This document shows, in pieces, positions 43,392-51,535 of a stretch of DNA of 64,000 bases; the stretch's first letter is position 1; every line of letters starts with the position of its first letter. The stretch is taken from positions 1 to 64,000 of the forward strand of contig JAJBUQ010000006.1 of the NCBI GenBank assembly GCA_020860245.1, in the 5' to 3' direction. The notes beneath the pieces are model-generated. The model did no database searches and was not told the DNA's origin. It saw only the letters and a program-made list of their open reading frames with translations. The stretch comes from Rikenellaceae bacterium (lineage in GTDB: Bacteria > Bacteroidota > Bacteroidia > Bacteroidales > Rikenellaceae). The translations under genes were made by a program, and so were the position numbers.

Positions 43392-44236
43392 CAGACTTTG
43401 TTTTTTGAGAATTTATTAGTTAAAAACCTTCCGATAATACTGAGCACAAGTACAATAATGGTAAGTACGAGAGCTGCGGCATAAGCCCTGTCCTGCACCT
43501 CCTTTATGGGACTGCTCATTTGGAAGAATACGGCCAGCGGCAGCGTGGCGGCCGGCTGAGAGAGAGAGGTCGGTATACTGTCCGTATAGCCTGCCGTAAA
43601 CATCACGCCTGCCGCATCTCCTATTGCCCTTCCAATCGAAAGAAGCGTTGCGGTGGCTATCCCCGGAGCGATCTGACGTACGACAACTTTTATAGTCTCG
43701 AACCGCGTCGCGCCAAGAGAGTAGGCAGAATCGAGTATATCGCGCGGGAACTGGCGTGCCACTTCGTCCATAGATCTGATAAAGATCGGAATAATAAGAA
43801 GCGTTACAACTATAATTCCGCCTAATAAAGACGTTCTCAATCCGAAATATATCATTATAGTGAATACGAACGCACCGTAAACTATCGAAGGAATACCAAA
43901 AAGAACGTCGTAAGCGAGCCTTGCTACATAGGCTATTTTCGATCCCTTCGTCAGATAAACGTTAAGATAGAATACTACCGGAATACTTATCATAAGACCC
44001 AGAATAGTGGAAGCCCCTACGATATACAACGACCCTACGATGGCGTTCAAAAATCCTCCTTCTTTACCGATATAGAATCCGCCTCCGGGAAGTTTGGTGA
44101 TCATATCCCAGCTCATTGCGCCCCATCCCTTATCCACGATCACCCATATGATACTGATAACGAATGCGAATACGATCAGCGTCGCAGCCCACATCATTAC
44201 CTTGAAAAAACCTTCTTCTATATTCTTTATTCTCAT
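43391..44236 (-). CDS. pstA: Pst-type ABC transporter permease A
   Basis: A 281-residue inner-membrane permease with six spans and the EAA-type loop ILDSAYSLGATRFETIKVVVRQIAPG that docks to PstB. It is of the PstA family. It overlaps the adjoining genes by a single base on both sides, so the three transporter genes are translationally coupled. Confidence 0.93.
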   Translation of the reverse strand: MRIKNIEEGFFKVMMWAATLIVFAFVISIIWVIVDKGWGAMSWDMITKLPGGGFYIGKEGGFLNAIVGSLYIVGASTILGLMISIPVVFYLNVYLTKGSKIAYVARLAYDVLFGIPSIVYGAFVFTIMIYFGLRTSLLGGIIVVTLLIIPIFIRSMDEVARQFPRDILDSAYSLGATRFETIKVVVRQIAPGIATATLLSIGRAIGDAAGVMFTAGYTDSIPTSLSQPAATLPLAVFFQMSSPIKEVQDRAYAAALVLTIIVLVLSIIGRFLTNKFSKNKV

Positions 44237-45129
44237 TACATAAACGTTTTTTCGATCCTATAAAGCACTATCCTCGATATTAGAATGAATAAAAATACGA
44301 CGACAAATAACAACAACGCAGCGAACATCAGTGCAGCTTCGAAGAGAGGAAACGAGAGCATCTCGCCATAGTTATTGGCAATCAGCGCAGGAATAGGGTA
44401 ACAAGCATCCAATAGAGATCCCGGCACCTGCGGAAGATTTCCACAAACCATAAGCACCGCGATGGTTTCGCCCAGCGCCCTCGATACAGCGAGTACTACC
44501 GCTGCGATTATTCCCGGAATCGTTCTCCGAATCACCACGAATTTAGATGCCTGCCATTTAGTCGATCCGAGCGCCATCGAGGCGTCCCTGAGATCCTGCG
44601 GTACGGATGTAAAGATTTCAACGAACAGACTTACCAGCAAAGGAAGAATCATAACTCCCAACACGATTCCTCCGGCAAGAACAGTATATCCGGTTGAAAA
44701 ATCGACGAATTTAGGGGCCAGATAATCCGATATCCACGGAACTATCAGTAATGTACCCCATACACCGTAAATAACTGCGGGAAGAGCTGCAAGGATATCC
44801 AGTGCAGGGAATACATATTTTCTCACAACCGGCTTCGCATATTCGGTAAGATAAATCGCTGTAAGCAGCGCTATGGGCAGTGCTAATATTACCGCAAACC
44901 CAGTCACCCATACCGTCCCCATTATAAAAGGGAAAAATCCGACTTCTCCTTTCAACGGCTTCCAACTACTCGAAAATAGCAGGTCTTTTAAAGGATAATC
45001 TGCCAGTATAGGCGTGGATTTCATATAAAGACCGATCCCCATCGCGATCACCAGAAGCAGAGACGTGAGTGTAAGAAACAACATCACGCCACCTGCGAAC
45101 TTATCTTTTAGAATCCTGTAACTCTGCAT
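44236..45129 (-). CDS. pstC: Pst-type ABC transporter permease C
   Basis: A 297-residue inner-membrane permease with six spans, EAA-type loop LRDASMALGSTKWQASKFVVIRRTIPG, and the PALDILAALPAVIYGVWG segment typical of PstC. It forms the channel with PstA. It starts 5 nt after the binding-protein gene. Confidence 0.93.
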   Translation of the reverse strand: MQSYRILKDKFAGGVMLFLTLTSLLLVIAMGIGLYMKSTPILADYPLKDLLFSSSWKPLKGEVGFFPFIMGTVWVTGFAVILALPIALLTAIYLTEYAKPVVRKYVFPALDILAALPAVIYGVWGTLLIVPWISDYLAPKFVDFSTGYTVLAGGIVLGVMILPLLVSLFVEIFTSVPQDLRDASMALGSTKWQASKFVVIRRTIPGIIAAVVLAVSRALGETIAVLMVCGNLPQVPGSLLDACYPIPALIANNYGEMLSFPLFEAALMFAALLLFVVVFLFILISRIVLYRIEKTFM

Positions 45130-45134
45130 AAGAA

Positions 45135-46103
45135 TTATTCAGCTGATTTAAGAATATCGAGTCCTCTTTGAAGTTTTTCATCCGACAAACCTATATATCC
45201 TATCGGTACGTTCCATTGCTGGCCCTCCGTAAGGATAAATTCCAGGAATGCCCTAACTTCTTCTTTTTCAGGGACTCCGTTGGATACAAGAAATAAATCT
45301 CTTGCCGGAGGGGAAGGATATTTATCGTCTGTGATAGCCTGAATAATCTCGTCTTTTGTATTATAGAATGCCTCGTCGGGGTCGATCTGCCCGTTATTAT
45401 TAACATCTATGGGAAGAACCAATATACCGGCGTTGGGAAGACGGGTTCCTTCGTCGTAAGCGTAAGACAAATTATTCAGACCGATAGCGTAAATATCCTT
45501 TTGAACCGCACTTGCAACTCCGGGATCGCCGAATACGGCCGTTCCACCGAGATCTTCCTGTTTACTGTCCAGCCAAAGTGCCCATGTCTCCGCCGCCCCG
45601 CAGGCATCCGAACGGGTGAAGGCATGTATCGGAGTCTGATCGTCGTTCCCAAGTACCTGTCCCCATGTAGTATATTCTTCGGTTATCCATATTTTGGTCG
45701 CCGCTTCCTGGGTAAGTCCGACTTTAAGCAGTTCAGCCAACACAGGGTTATTTGCGTTTATGGTTGGAACGACTGCGTCTTTGGTAACAGCGAAATCAAC
45801 GGCGCCCTTTTCTATTTCAGGCGGATAAACATCACGTGATACCATTCCGAGATCGACCACCTTCGCTAATGCGTCCGTCATGCCCTTGCCGGCTCCGCCG
45901 GCAGATATGTCGATTCTGACGTTAGGATGTATCTTCTGGAATTCTTCCGCCCATTTAACTGCAAGCGGATACAGTGCGAACGCGCCTGATAAACTTATTT
46001 CTCCATGCAATCCTTCTTGGTTTTTGGTATTACCTCCTCCACAGGAAACAACTCCTGCAGCTACAACTGCAATGATTAAAAATGGTATTAGTATTTTTTT
46101 CAT
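45135..46103 (-). CDS. pstS: Pst-type substrate-binding lipoprotein with an EF-hand loop
   Basis: A 322-residue periplasmic binding protein. The leader ends VVSC, a lipobox, so it is a lipoprotein. Ligand-site regions of PstS-like proteins are seen as LSGAFALYPLAVKWAEEF (about 39-56), SAGGAGKGM, GMVSRDVYPPE and FTRSDACGAAETWALWL. The first loop (SGAFALYP) and the RSDACGAAE loop, where PstS usually has S-G-T/S, differ from standard phosphate binders, so another oxyanion is possible. Near residues 231-242 lies DVNNNGQIDPDE, a canonical calcium-binding EF-hand/dockerin-like loop (D-x-N-x-N-G-x-I-x-x-x-E), unusual for the family. It is the first gene of the operon. Confidence 0.9.
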   Translation of the reverse strand: MKKILIPFLIIAVVAAGVVSCGGGNTKNQEGLHGEISLSGAFALYPLAVKWAEEFQKIHPNVRIDISAGGAGKGMTDALAKVVDLGMVSRDVYPPEIEKGAVDFAVTKDAVVPTINANNPVLAELLKVGLTQEAATKIWITEEYTTWGQVLGNDDQTPIHAFTRSDACGAAETWALWLDSKQEDLGGTAVFGDPGVASAVQKDIYAIGLNNLSYAYDEGTRLPNAGILVLPIDVNNNGQIDPDEAFYNTKDEIIQAITDDKYPSPPARDLFLVSNGVPEKEEVRAFLEFILTEGQQWNVPIGYIGLSDEKLQRGLDILKSAE

Positions 46104-46364
46104 CTTAAAAAATTTTATCTATCGTTTTCCGGAAAAACGGGATGGATTACAAATGTTTGTTTTTTTACCAATGCAAAGATGAAGCATAAGGTATTCAAAA
46201 GCAATACGTTTTTATACTTAAAAATCAGGAATAGGTAGTTTTGCCTAACCATATATTGGTACTCTTATCGGATTATACAATAAATGGCAGTAAGCGAAGT
46301 GTCGGAAAAATTTGCAGAAAAAATTTTATTTTAAAGAAATTTTATATATTTGCATCGTCTTAAT

Positions 46365-46437
46365 GCGGAAATAGCTCAGTTGGTAGAGCACAACCTTGCC
46401 AAGATTGGGGTCGCGAGTTCGAGTCTCGTTTTCCGCT
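46365..46437 (+). tRNA. tRNA-Gly (GCC), copy 2 with anticodon-stem mismatch
   Basis: Identical to the copy at 29940-30012 except for A in place of G at 46404. That puts A opposite C in the anticodon stem (CAACC against GATTG), where copy 1 has a G-C pair. Anticodon GCC and all other arms are intact. It may be a weaker tRNA or one on the way to decay. Confidence 0.88.
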
Positions 46438-46446
46438 CTTAAACGG

Positions 46447-46468
46447 GAGGTCTGAGAAATCAGGCCTC
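46447..46468 (+). terminator. Terminator of tRNA-Gly copy 2
   Basis: GAGGTCTGA-GAAA-TCAGGCCTC stem-loop followed by TTTTCTTTT, the same as in copy 1. Confidence 0.8.
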
Positions 46469-46489
46469 TTTTCTTTTGTCTGTCAGTGA

Positions 46490-46802
46490 TTTAAGGAGGT
46501 CTTTTCAGAATTCTAAAACTTGCAGGTAACGATTTGGGAACAGTGTATTTGTTCTCTTCTGTTTTGTATCTCTATGGGCTTCGGGGAGCAATTCACTCCA
46601 AAATCGGAAACATGGAAAAATAAGTAAAACGGTTATAAAGTTAACATGGCTTCTAACGATTTGTCCGGTTTAGGCTGATGATGTCCAAAGCGAAATTAAT
46701 CTAATAGTAGTATGCAATTAAAAGTTGTGTAATTCTTTTAATTACCTTATTTTAGTCTCATATTTTTTCATGGAGTGATAAAACTTAACATACATATAAT
46801 CA
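46490..46802. other. Intergenic region, no gene seen
   Basis: 313 bp between the tRNA-Gly repeat and the CydD-like gene. It should contain the promoter of the exporter genes, but I found no clear consensus element. Confidence 0.45.
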
Positions 46803-48443
46803 ATGATTTCGAATCAGGAAAGTCCTTCTAAATGGTTGAATAAACATATACCTGAAGTCAAGAATATGTATATATCAGCTTTGGTACTTACTGTTTTAAG
46901 CGCAGGATGCTTTGTCGTTTTCTGCTGGTATTTGTCAGAGTTCGCGGCTTCCTGGCTCGATAACGGGCATAGATTATCAGATACTGTGCTGTATGCTTCG
47001 GCATTTCTCACAGGCAGATATATTTCAGCCTATTTTGCGTCGCAACTCAACTACAAGGCAGGAAATCTTATAATCTCCCGGGTTAAGAGAAAACTTTATC
47101 CTAAGTTGCTAAATAATAATAAAATAGACTCCGTATCGGGGACTTTGTTGGTTACACAAATAAACGATGATCTAAAACCTTATTTTGCTTTTTTCATACC
47201 ATACGCGATAGCATCGGTTATGGTAAGCGTCGTATTATTATCGGTTTGTTTTTGGGTGGAAAAATGGGTAGGAATCATACTTTTAGTTTCTTTTATGGTT
47301 ATTCCTTTTATCATGAGCATTATAGGAATAGGTGCCGAAGGAATTCACAAAAGGCACATCGATCTCTTCATGAAATATTCGGCGGTTTTTTACAACCGTC
47401 TCAATGCCATCGCCGAAATAGTCAATTTAGATAATTTTAAACCGCAGTATCGGTTTTTGTCGGAAAAAAGCAAAACGTTAAACAAGGCGACTATCAACGT
47501 GATGCGGGTTGCCATTTTGTCCTCGGCATCGTTGGAGCTTTTCGTAACGCTTAGCATTGCCATGATCGCTATTTATTTAGGGTTGAGTCTTCTTGGGATT
47601 ATGGTGGGTTCCAACTACGGTAAAAGTTATGATTTTCAAACAGCTTTGTTCCTCCTTACGCTTGCCCCTTATTTTTTCTTCTACTTGCGGAAGTTCGTAA
47701 GCTCGTACCACGACCGTAACAGGGCTTTGGCATCAGCCAAATTATTGATACCTTTACTGACTGAAGAGACAGGTGCGCCTTCGACCGATACGAACAAAGC
47801 GCTCGAATCCTTCGAGATTAAAAATTTGTCTTTTGCATATCCCGATTCCCCGGTTAAAGTCCTGAACGATATAAGTCTGAAACTGCCGGTTAAAGGTTTA
47901 GTGCTCGTAAAAGGTATTTCGGGTTCGGGTAAATCCACCCTGTTGAAAATTTGCGCAGGGAGTCTCTCCGCACCAAACGGTATTTTAACGGTAAACGGGG
48001 AAGACAGTGGCTGTTCCCGACAGTGGTTGAACGTCAATTCTTCCTATATGAACCAATTCCCCTTTATATTCGACGGAACACTTCGATATAACGTTTTTCT
48101 CGATAATGAGGGTGAATGTAATACCTGTTATCCTGAATTTATGGATAAAATTCTTAATAAAAAGGAGAATGGCTGGCAGACGGAATTAAGCCATAACGGC
48201 AAACAGCTATCGGGCGGGGAAAAACAGCTCGTCACCCTTGCAAGGATGCTCCTACATCCGAGGCCGATTGCGATTCTGGATGAGCCTACGGCAAATCTGG
48301 ACGCGGACACCGTCGATATTATTCTCTCGCAAATTATAAAATTGGCTAAAGAACGGTTGGTCATTGTTGCCTCTCACGAGGAAGCTTTCGAGTCTGTCGC
48401 CGATACGGTTGTGAATTTAAATTGGGGAGAACAAGAGAAATAA
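46803..48443 (+). CDS. CydD-like ABC exporter half-transporter
   Basis: A 546-residue fused permease-ATPase. Six membrane spans in the first 300 residues are followed by an ATPase with Walker A GISGSGKSTL (about 376), signature LSGGEKQ (about 469) and Walker B IAILDEPTANLD (about 490). It pairs with the next gene, whose start lies 22 nt inside its end. In gene order and sequence the pair resembles CydDC, which exports cysteine and glutathione to the periplasm and supports cytochrome bd assembly. No cydAB is in the window, so the role is inferred. Confidence 0.8.
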   Translation: MISNQESPSKWLNKHIPEVKNMYISALVLTVLSAGCFVVFCWYLSEFAASWLDNGHRLSDTVLYASAFLTGRYISAYFASQLNYKAGNLIISRVKRKLYPKLLNNNKIDSVSGTLLVTQINDDLKPYFAFFIPYAIASVMVSVVLLSVCFWVEKWVGIILLVSFMVIPFIMSIIGIGAEGIHKRHIDLFMKYSAVFYNRLNAIAEIVNLDNFKPQYRFLSEKSKTLNKATINVMRVAILSSASLELFVTLSIAMIAIYLGLSLLGIMVGSNYGKSYDFQTALFLLTLAPYFFFYLRKFVSSYHDRNRALASAKLLIPLLTEETGAPSTDTNKALESFEIKNLSFAYPDSPVKVLNDISLKLPVKGLVLVKGISGSGKSTLLKICAGSLSAPNGILTVNGEDSGCSRQWLNVNSSYMNQFPFIFDGTLRYNVFLDNEGECNTCYPEFMDKILNKKENGWQTELSHNGKQLSGGEKQLVTLARMLLHPRPIAILDEPTANLDADTVDIILSQIIKLAKERLVIVASHEEAFESVADTVVNLNWGEQEK

Positions 48444-50041
48444 TGGATAAATTCATCGTAACGTATATTTTAAAACCCTTTGCGGGCAGATGGTCGAAGG
48501 GTTTATTTTTATTGCTGCTGTGGACGACAGCCTTTATAGCACTTCCCGCTCTCTCAGGATGGTTCCTGGCAATGTGCAGTGTGGCATTCGCTACTTCAAA
48601 TCTCCTATTCGCTTATATAATACCGGCTACACTAATCCGGCTGCTGGCACTGGTGCGGACGGGGACCAGATATTTCGAACGGGTGGAAAATCACATAACT
48701 ACACTGGAGGCCCAAAGAAGCCTCCAGTTGAAGATATTTCAATCGGTAGCCGGATTTCCATATTATAAAAAACAGTCAAACAGTAACTCAGGTCTCTTGG
48801 AAAACAGTACGCAGGGAATCGACCGGATCTTAAACCATATACTACTATGGATTCTACCGTTCACCGCACTGATAATTGCGCTTGGAATCTGTTTTTTCTT
48901 TTTGCACGTATTTTCACAGGTCATAGCTTTAGAGTTTCTGATTTCATCCGCACTCCTTCTGTTTGTTATTCCCCAATTTTTTTACCGGAAAAATAAAAAA
49001 CTTTATGAAAAACTGAGTGCGTGGCGCAAAGAGAACAATCAGGAATTGATCCAAAGCTTTAGAGGCCGTATTGAAATTTCAAAATACGATTTGGAGGAGA
49101 AAGTCATCAAGCAATACGAGCAAAGGTTGTCGCAGATCGAAAGAGTAGAAAATAAACTGCAAAACAATTCTTTCACCCTGCAACTGATTATCGGACTTGG
49201 GTTCAGCTATGTTGCCGCATTTATCTTTTGGAGCTCAGGCGATAATGCGATAGACGCGCCAACGGCGATCGGTATTTTTTTCGGTATTATGGCTCAGGCG
49301 GAATTGTCGGAAATGCTCTTCTCAGGAAAATCGGAAAAAAGTGCGGTGGCACATCAAATTAAAGAGATCGACGGAATTATCCGGCAAGGTAAAAATCCTA
49401 TCGGAACAGTGCGTGTCGATTCACGGCTGGATGTATTGAATATAAAAAAATTGAGTGTGAAAATCCCTGAGAGTTCCGTATGCACCTCGGAAATTTCGTT
49501 AGAAATAGAAAAAGGGGAATGGATTGCGCTCTTCGGAGAAACGGGGAAAGGAAAAACCACCCTGCTGAACAGTTTGTTTTATCCTGAATACCGCAACGGT
49601 GGTTCGATAACATGGAATAATTATTCGGAATTGCCGCATCTACCGGTTCCCGAATGTGTTTATGTGACCCAAAGAGCCTATCTTTTAACCGGGACTCTCC
49701 GTGAGAACTTCGAAGGTTATTGTGATGAAGCGATCGTGCAGGTGTTGGAAACAGTCGATCTGGGAGACTGGTACTCCTCGCTACCCTACGGTCTTGCAAG
49801 CTGGTTAGGTGAAAACGGAGAAACATTAAGCGGAGGCCAGCGAAAAAAACTGCTGCTTGCACAAGCATTGCTCAAACAGCCGCAGTTATTGGTTGTAGAT
49901 GAACCGACAGCGGGAATAAGTTCCGAAAATGCCATTGCTATTTTCCAGAATATCAAAAAACACTATCCCGATATCACAATTCTGATGGCTACCCACCTGA
50001 AAGACTTCGAATACGTGGCTGATAAAATTGTAAAGATTTAG
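48422..50041 (+). CDS. CydC-like ABC exporter half-transporter
   Basis: A 539-residue fused permease-ATPase. The LIRLLALVRTGTRYFERVENHITTLEAQR stretch is the conserved CydC segment between spans. Walker A is GETGKGKTTL (about 371), signature LSGGQRKKLLLAQALL (about 467), Walker B LLVVDEPTAG (about 488). The overlap of 22 nt with the CydD-like gene indicates coupled translation of a heterodimer. Start at 48422 chosen for that overlap; a later ATG at 48443 would also fit. Confidence 0.8.
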   Translation: MGRTREIMDKFIVTYILKPFAGRWSKGLFLLLLWTTAFIALPALSGWFLAMCSVAFATSNLLFAYIIPATLIRLLALVRTGTRYFERVENHITTLEAQRSLQLKIFQSVAGFPYYKKQSNSNSGLLENSTQGIDRILNHILLWILPFTALIIALGICFFFLHVFSQVIALEFLISSALLLFVIPQFFYRKNKKLYEKLSAWRKENNQELIQSFRGRIEISKYDLEEKVIKQYEQRLSQIERVENKLQNNSFTLQLIIGLGFSYVAAFIFWSSGDNAIDAPTAIGIFFGIMAQAELSEMLFSGKSEKSAVAHQIKEIDGIIRQGKNPIGTVRVDSRLDVLNIKKLSVKIPESSVCTSEISLEIEKGEWIALFGETGKGKTTLLNSLFYPEYRNGGSITWNNYSELPHLPVPECVYVTQRAYLLTGTLRENFEGYCDEAIVQVLETVDLGDWYSSLPYGLASWLGENGETLSGGQRKKLLLAQALLKQPQLLVVDEPTAGISSENAIAIFQNIKKHYPDITILMATHLKDFEYVADKIVKI

Positions 50042-50152
50042 AGTCTCCGCATTTACTTTGACCGCTTTGAACCAATCTTAAGTTTATTATGCGCTGTCAT
50101 GTTACTCAAGAGTGAATGGGAAACAATGGAATTATATGTTACCGTTTAATTA

Positions 50153-50887
50153 TTACATCCTAAATGTAGCCCCTACGGATAAATATATATTGCGCATTGT
50201 AAAATGGATCGGAACGCTTCGGAAAAAATAAGGTGTAAGGCCCCATGTAAAATCGGTAAAAAATCCGAAATGAGGGTTTACTCTGAATTCTCCCCCTGCA
50301 AGGAGCCCCATATCGAACTTACGGGTATCTTTACTGTAATCCAAAGTCGCGTATGATAACTCCCTATCCTGCACTACCGGATTTTCTATCGATATTTTCA
50401 CATCCGTAACATCTCCTTTAAATCTGCGATACACTGTTTCAGCCATATAAATTCCCGCCTTAATCCTCCATTTATTATTGAATCTGTAAGTTCCGTAAAC
50501 GGGCTGCGTCAAATAGATAGTGTTTACTTTGGTGGTATTCTTCCCTGTTACATATCCGGTCAGCGGTCCTACATTAGGGACATTAATACCCAAATGAACG
50601 TCCGTAACTTTTGTATGGACTTTCATTCCTTTCCAATCTATTGTTAGTCCACTTCCTACCCCCCAGTGATCGTTAAAATAATATGATACTTCCGCTCCGA
50701 GTTTTGGATTCAAACGCGGGTGATAACCTGTAATTTTTAAATCACCGGGTATAGGAACAGGTGTAGTCGCACCAATATTAACCCCAACCAAAAAGAGAAG
50801 ATCAAATCCTTTTCCAATCTGCCCATAAGAATTAATACCAAAGATATTAATCGCAGCTATAAATGCCATTGCCAGAACCTTACGCAT
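50153..50887 (-). CDS. Outer-membrane beta-barrel protein, porin family
   Basis: About 244 residues from the preferred start at 50887 (MRKVLAMAFIAAINIFG), with a second ATG 15 nt upstream. A signal peptide ending NSYGQ precedes a small eight- to twelve-stranded barrel rich in alternating residues: FNDHWGVGSGLTIDW, YRFNNKWRIKAGIYMAE, GGEFRVNPHFGFFTDFTWG. The last strand is IYLSVGATFRM. It looks like the OMP_b-brl_2 group common in Bacteroidetes. Ligand or role unknown. It is convergent with the CydC-like gene and separated from the upstream operon by a terminator. Confidence 0.8.
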   Translation of the reverse strand: MRKVLAMAFIAAINIFGINSYGQIGKGFDLLFLVGVNIGATTPVPIPGDLKITGYHPRLNPKLGAEVSYYFNDHWGVGSGLTIDWKGMKVHTKVTDVHLGINVPNVGPLTGYVTGKNTTKVNTIYLTQPVYGTYRFNNKWRIKAGIYMAETVYRRFKGDVTDVKISIENPVVQDRELSYATLDYSKDTRKFDMGLLAGGEFRVNPHFGFFTDFTWGLTPYFFRSVPIHFTMRNIYLSVGATFRM

Positions 50888-51011
50888 AATTTTAAAATCC
50901 ATTGATTTTATTCACCATCAAAAACTATACTAAATAAATGGCACATACTTTTTATGGCTGCCTCTTACGGGAATTAAAATAATACGAGCATAGTAATCTC
51001 CGATAAAACAA

Positions 51012-51039
51012 ACAGCTGTGGCTCTAAATTCACAGCTGT
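51012..51039 (-). terminator. Terminator of the TonB/DUF4625 operon
   Basis: ACAGCTGTG and CACAGCTGT form a 9-bp stem with a 10-nt loop, followed by TTTGTTTT on the minus strand. Confidence 0.75.
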
Positions 51040-51069
51040 CTTTTTGTTAAAATGCAAATGTCAGAAGAA

Positions 51070-51534
51070 CTAATGAATATGTTCCTCATCCTCATTTTGA
51101 CTTAGAATAATATTTCTCGCTACGTAGGACTCATTACCTGCCGCATCCGTGCAATAGAGCAGAAGATGGTAATTCCCCGGTGTGGCATTTTCCGGAATAA
51201 TAATTTCACGGTGATGAATTGTCGTATTCCTACTGCCTGATATATCCCAGCTATTCTGATAGAAGAATGGTGTGGTAGATTCCTCCGCCTTGGAATGTTC
51301 GTGACCATGATCGTTGAAATTATTGTGTATCTCGATTTTATATGAAGCGAGCATCTCGTCGTCCGAGAATTCCGCTTCAAAGTGTATCCCGTCTTCATTT
51401 CCAATTTCAAGAAATTCACCCTCGGCAGGTGAAATCAAGTTAATATTCGGAGGAGTAGTGTCTCCGTCTTTATCGCAAGAGATAATAAAAAACGGAAATA
51501 AAAATGCTGTGATTAAAATTATTCTTGTTTTCAT
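51070..51534 (-). CDS. DUF4625 lipoprotein, histidine-rich
   Basis: A 154-residue lipoprotein (leader ending FFIISC). A single immunoglobulin-like DUF4625 domain follows: TTPPNINLISPAEGEF, IHFEAEFSDDEMLASYKIEIHNNF, then a His-rich stretch NDHGHEHSKAEE and C-terminal EDEEHIH. The histidine clusters suggest metal binding. It starts 1 nt after the TonB receptor gene and is in the same operon, so it may pass a metal ion to or from that receptor. Confidence 0.85.
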   Translation of the reverse strand: MKTRIILITAFLFPFFIISCDKDGDTTPPNINLISPAEGEFLEIGNEDGIHFEAEFSDDEMLASYKIEIHNNFNDHGHEHSKAEESTTPFFYQNSWDISGSRNTTIHHREIIIPENATPGNYHLLLYCTDAAGNESYVARNIILSQNEDEEHIH

Positions 51535-51535
51535 T

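Larger units (their letters stand above)
46365..46489 (+). repeat. 125-bp inverted repeat, copy 2 (tRNA-Gly plus terminator)
   Basis: The inverted partner of 29888-30012. It ends at TCAGTGA, after which the two loci diverge; upstream of the tRNA they also differ at once. Copies are about 16.35 kb apart. Confidence 0.85.
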
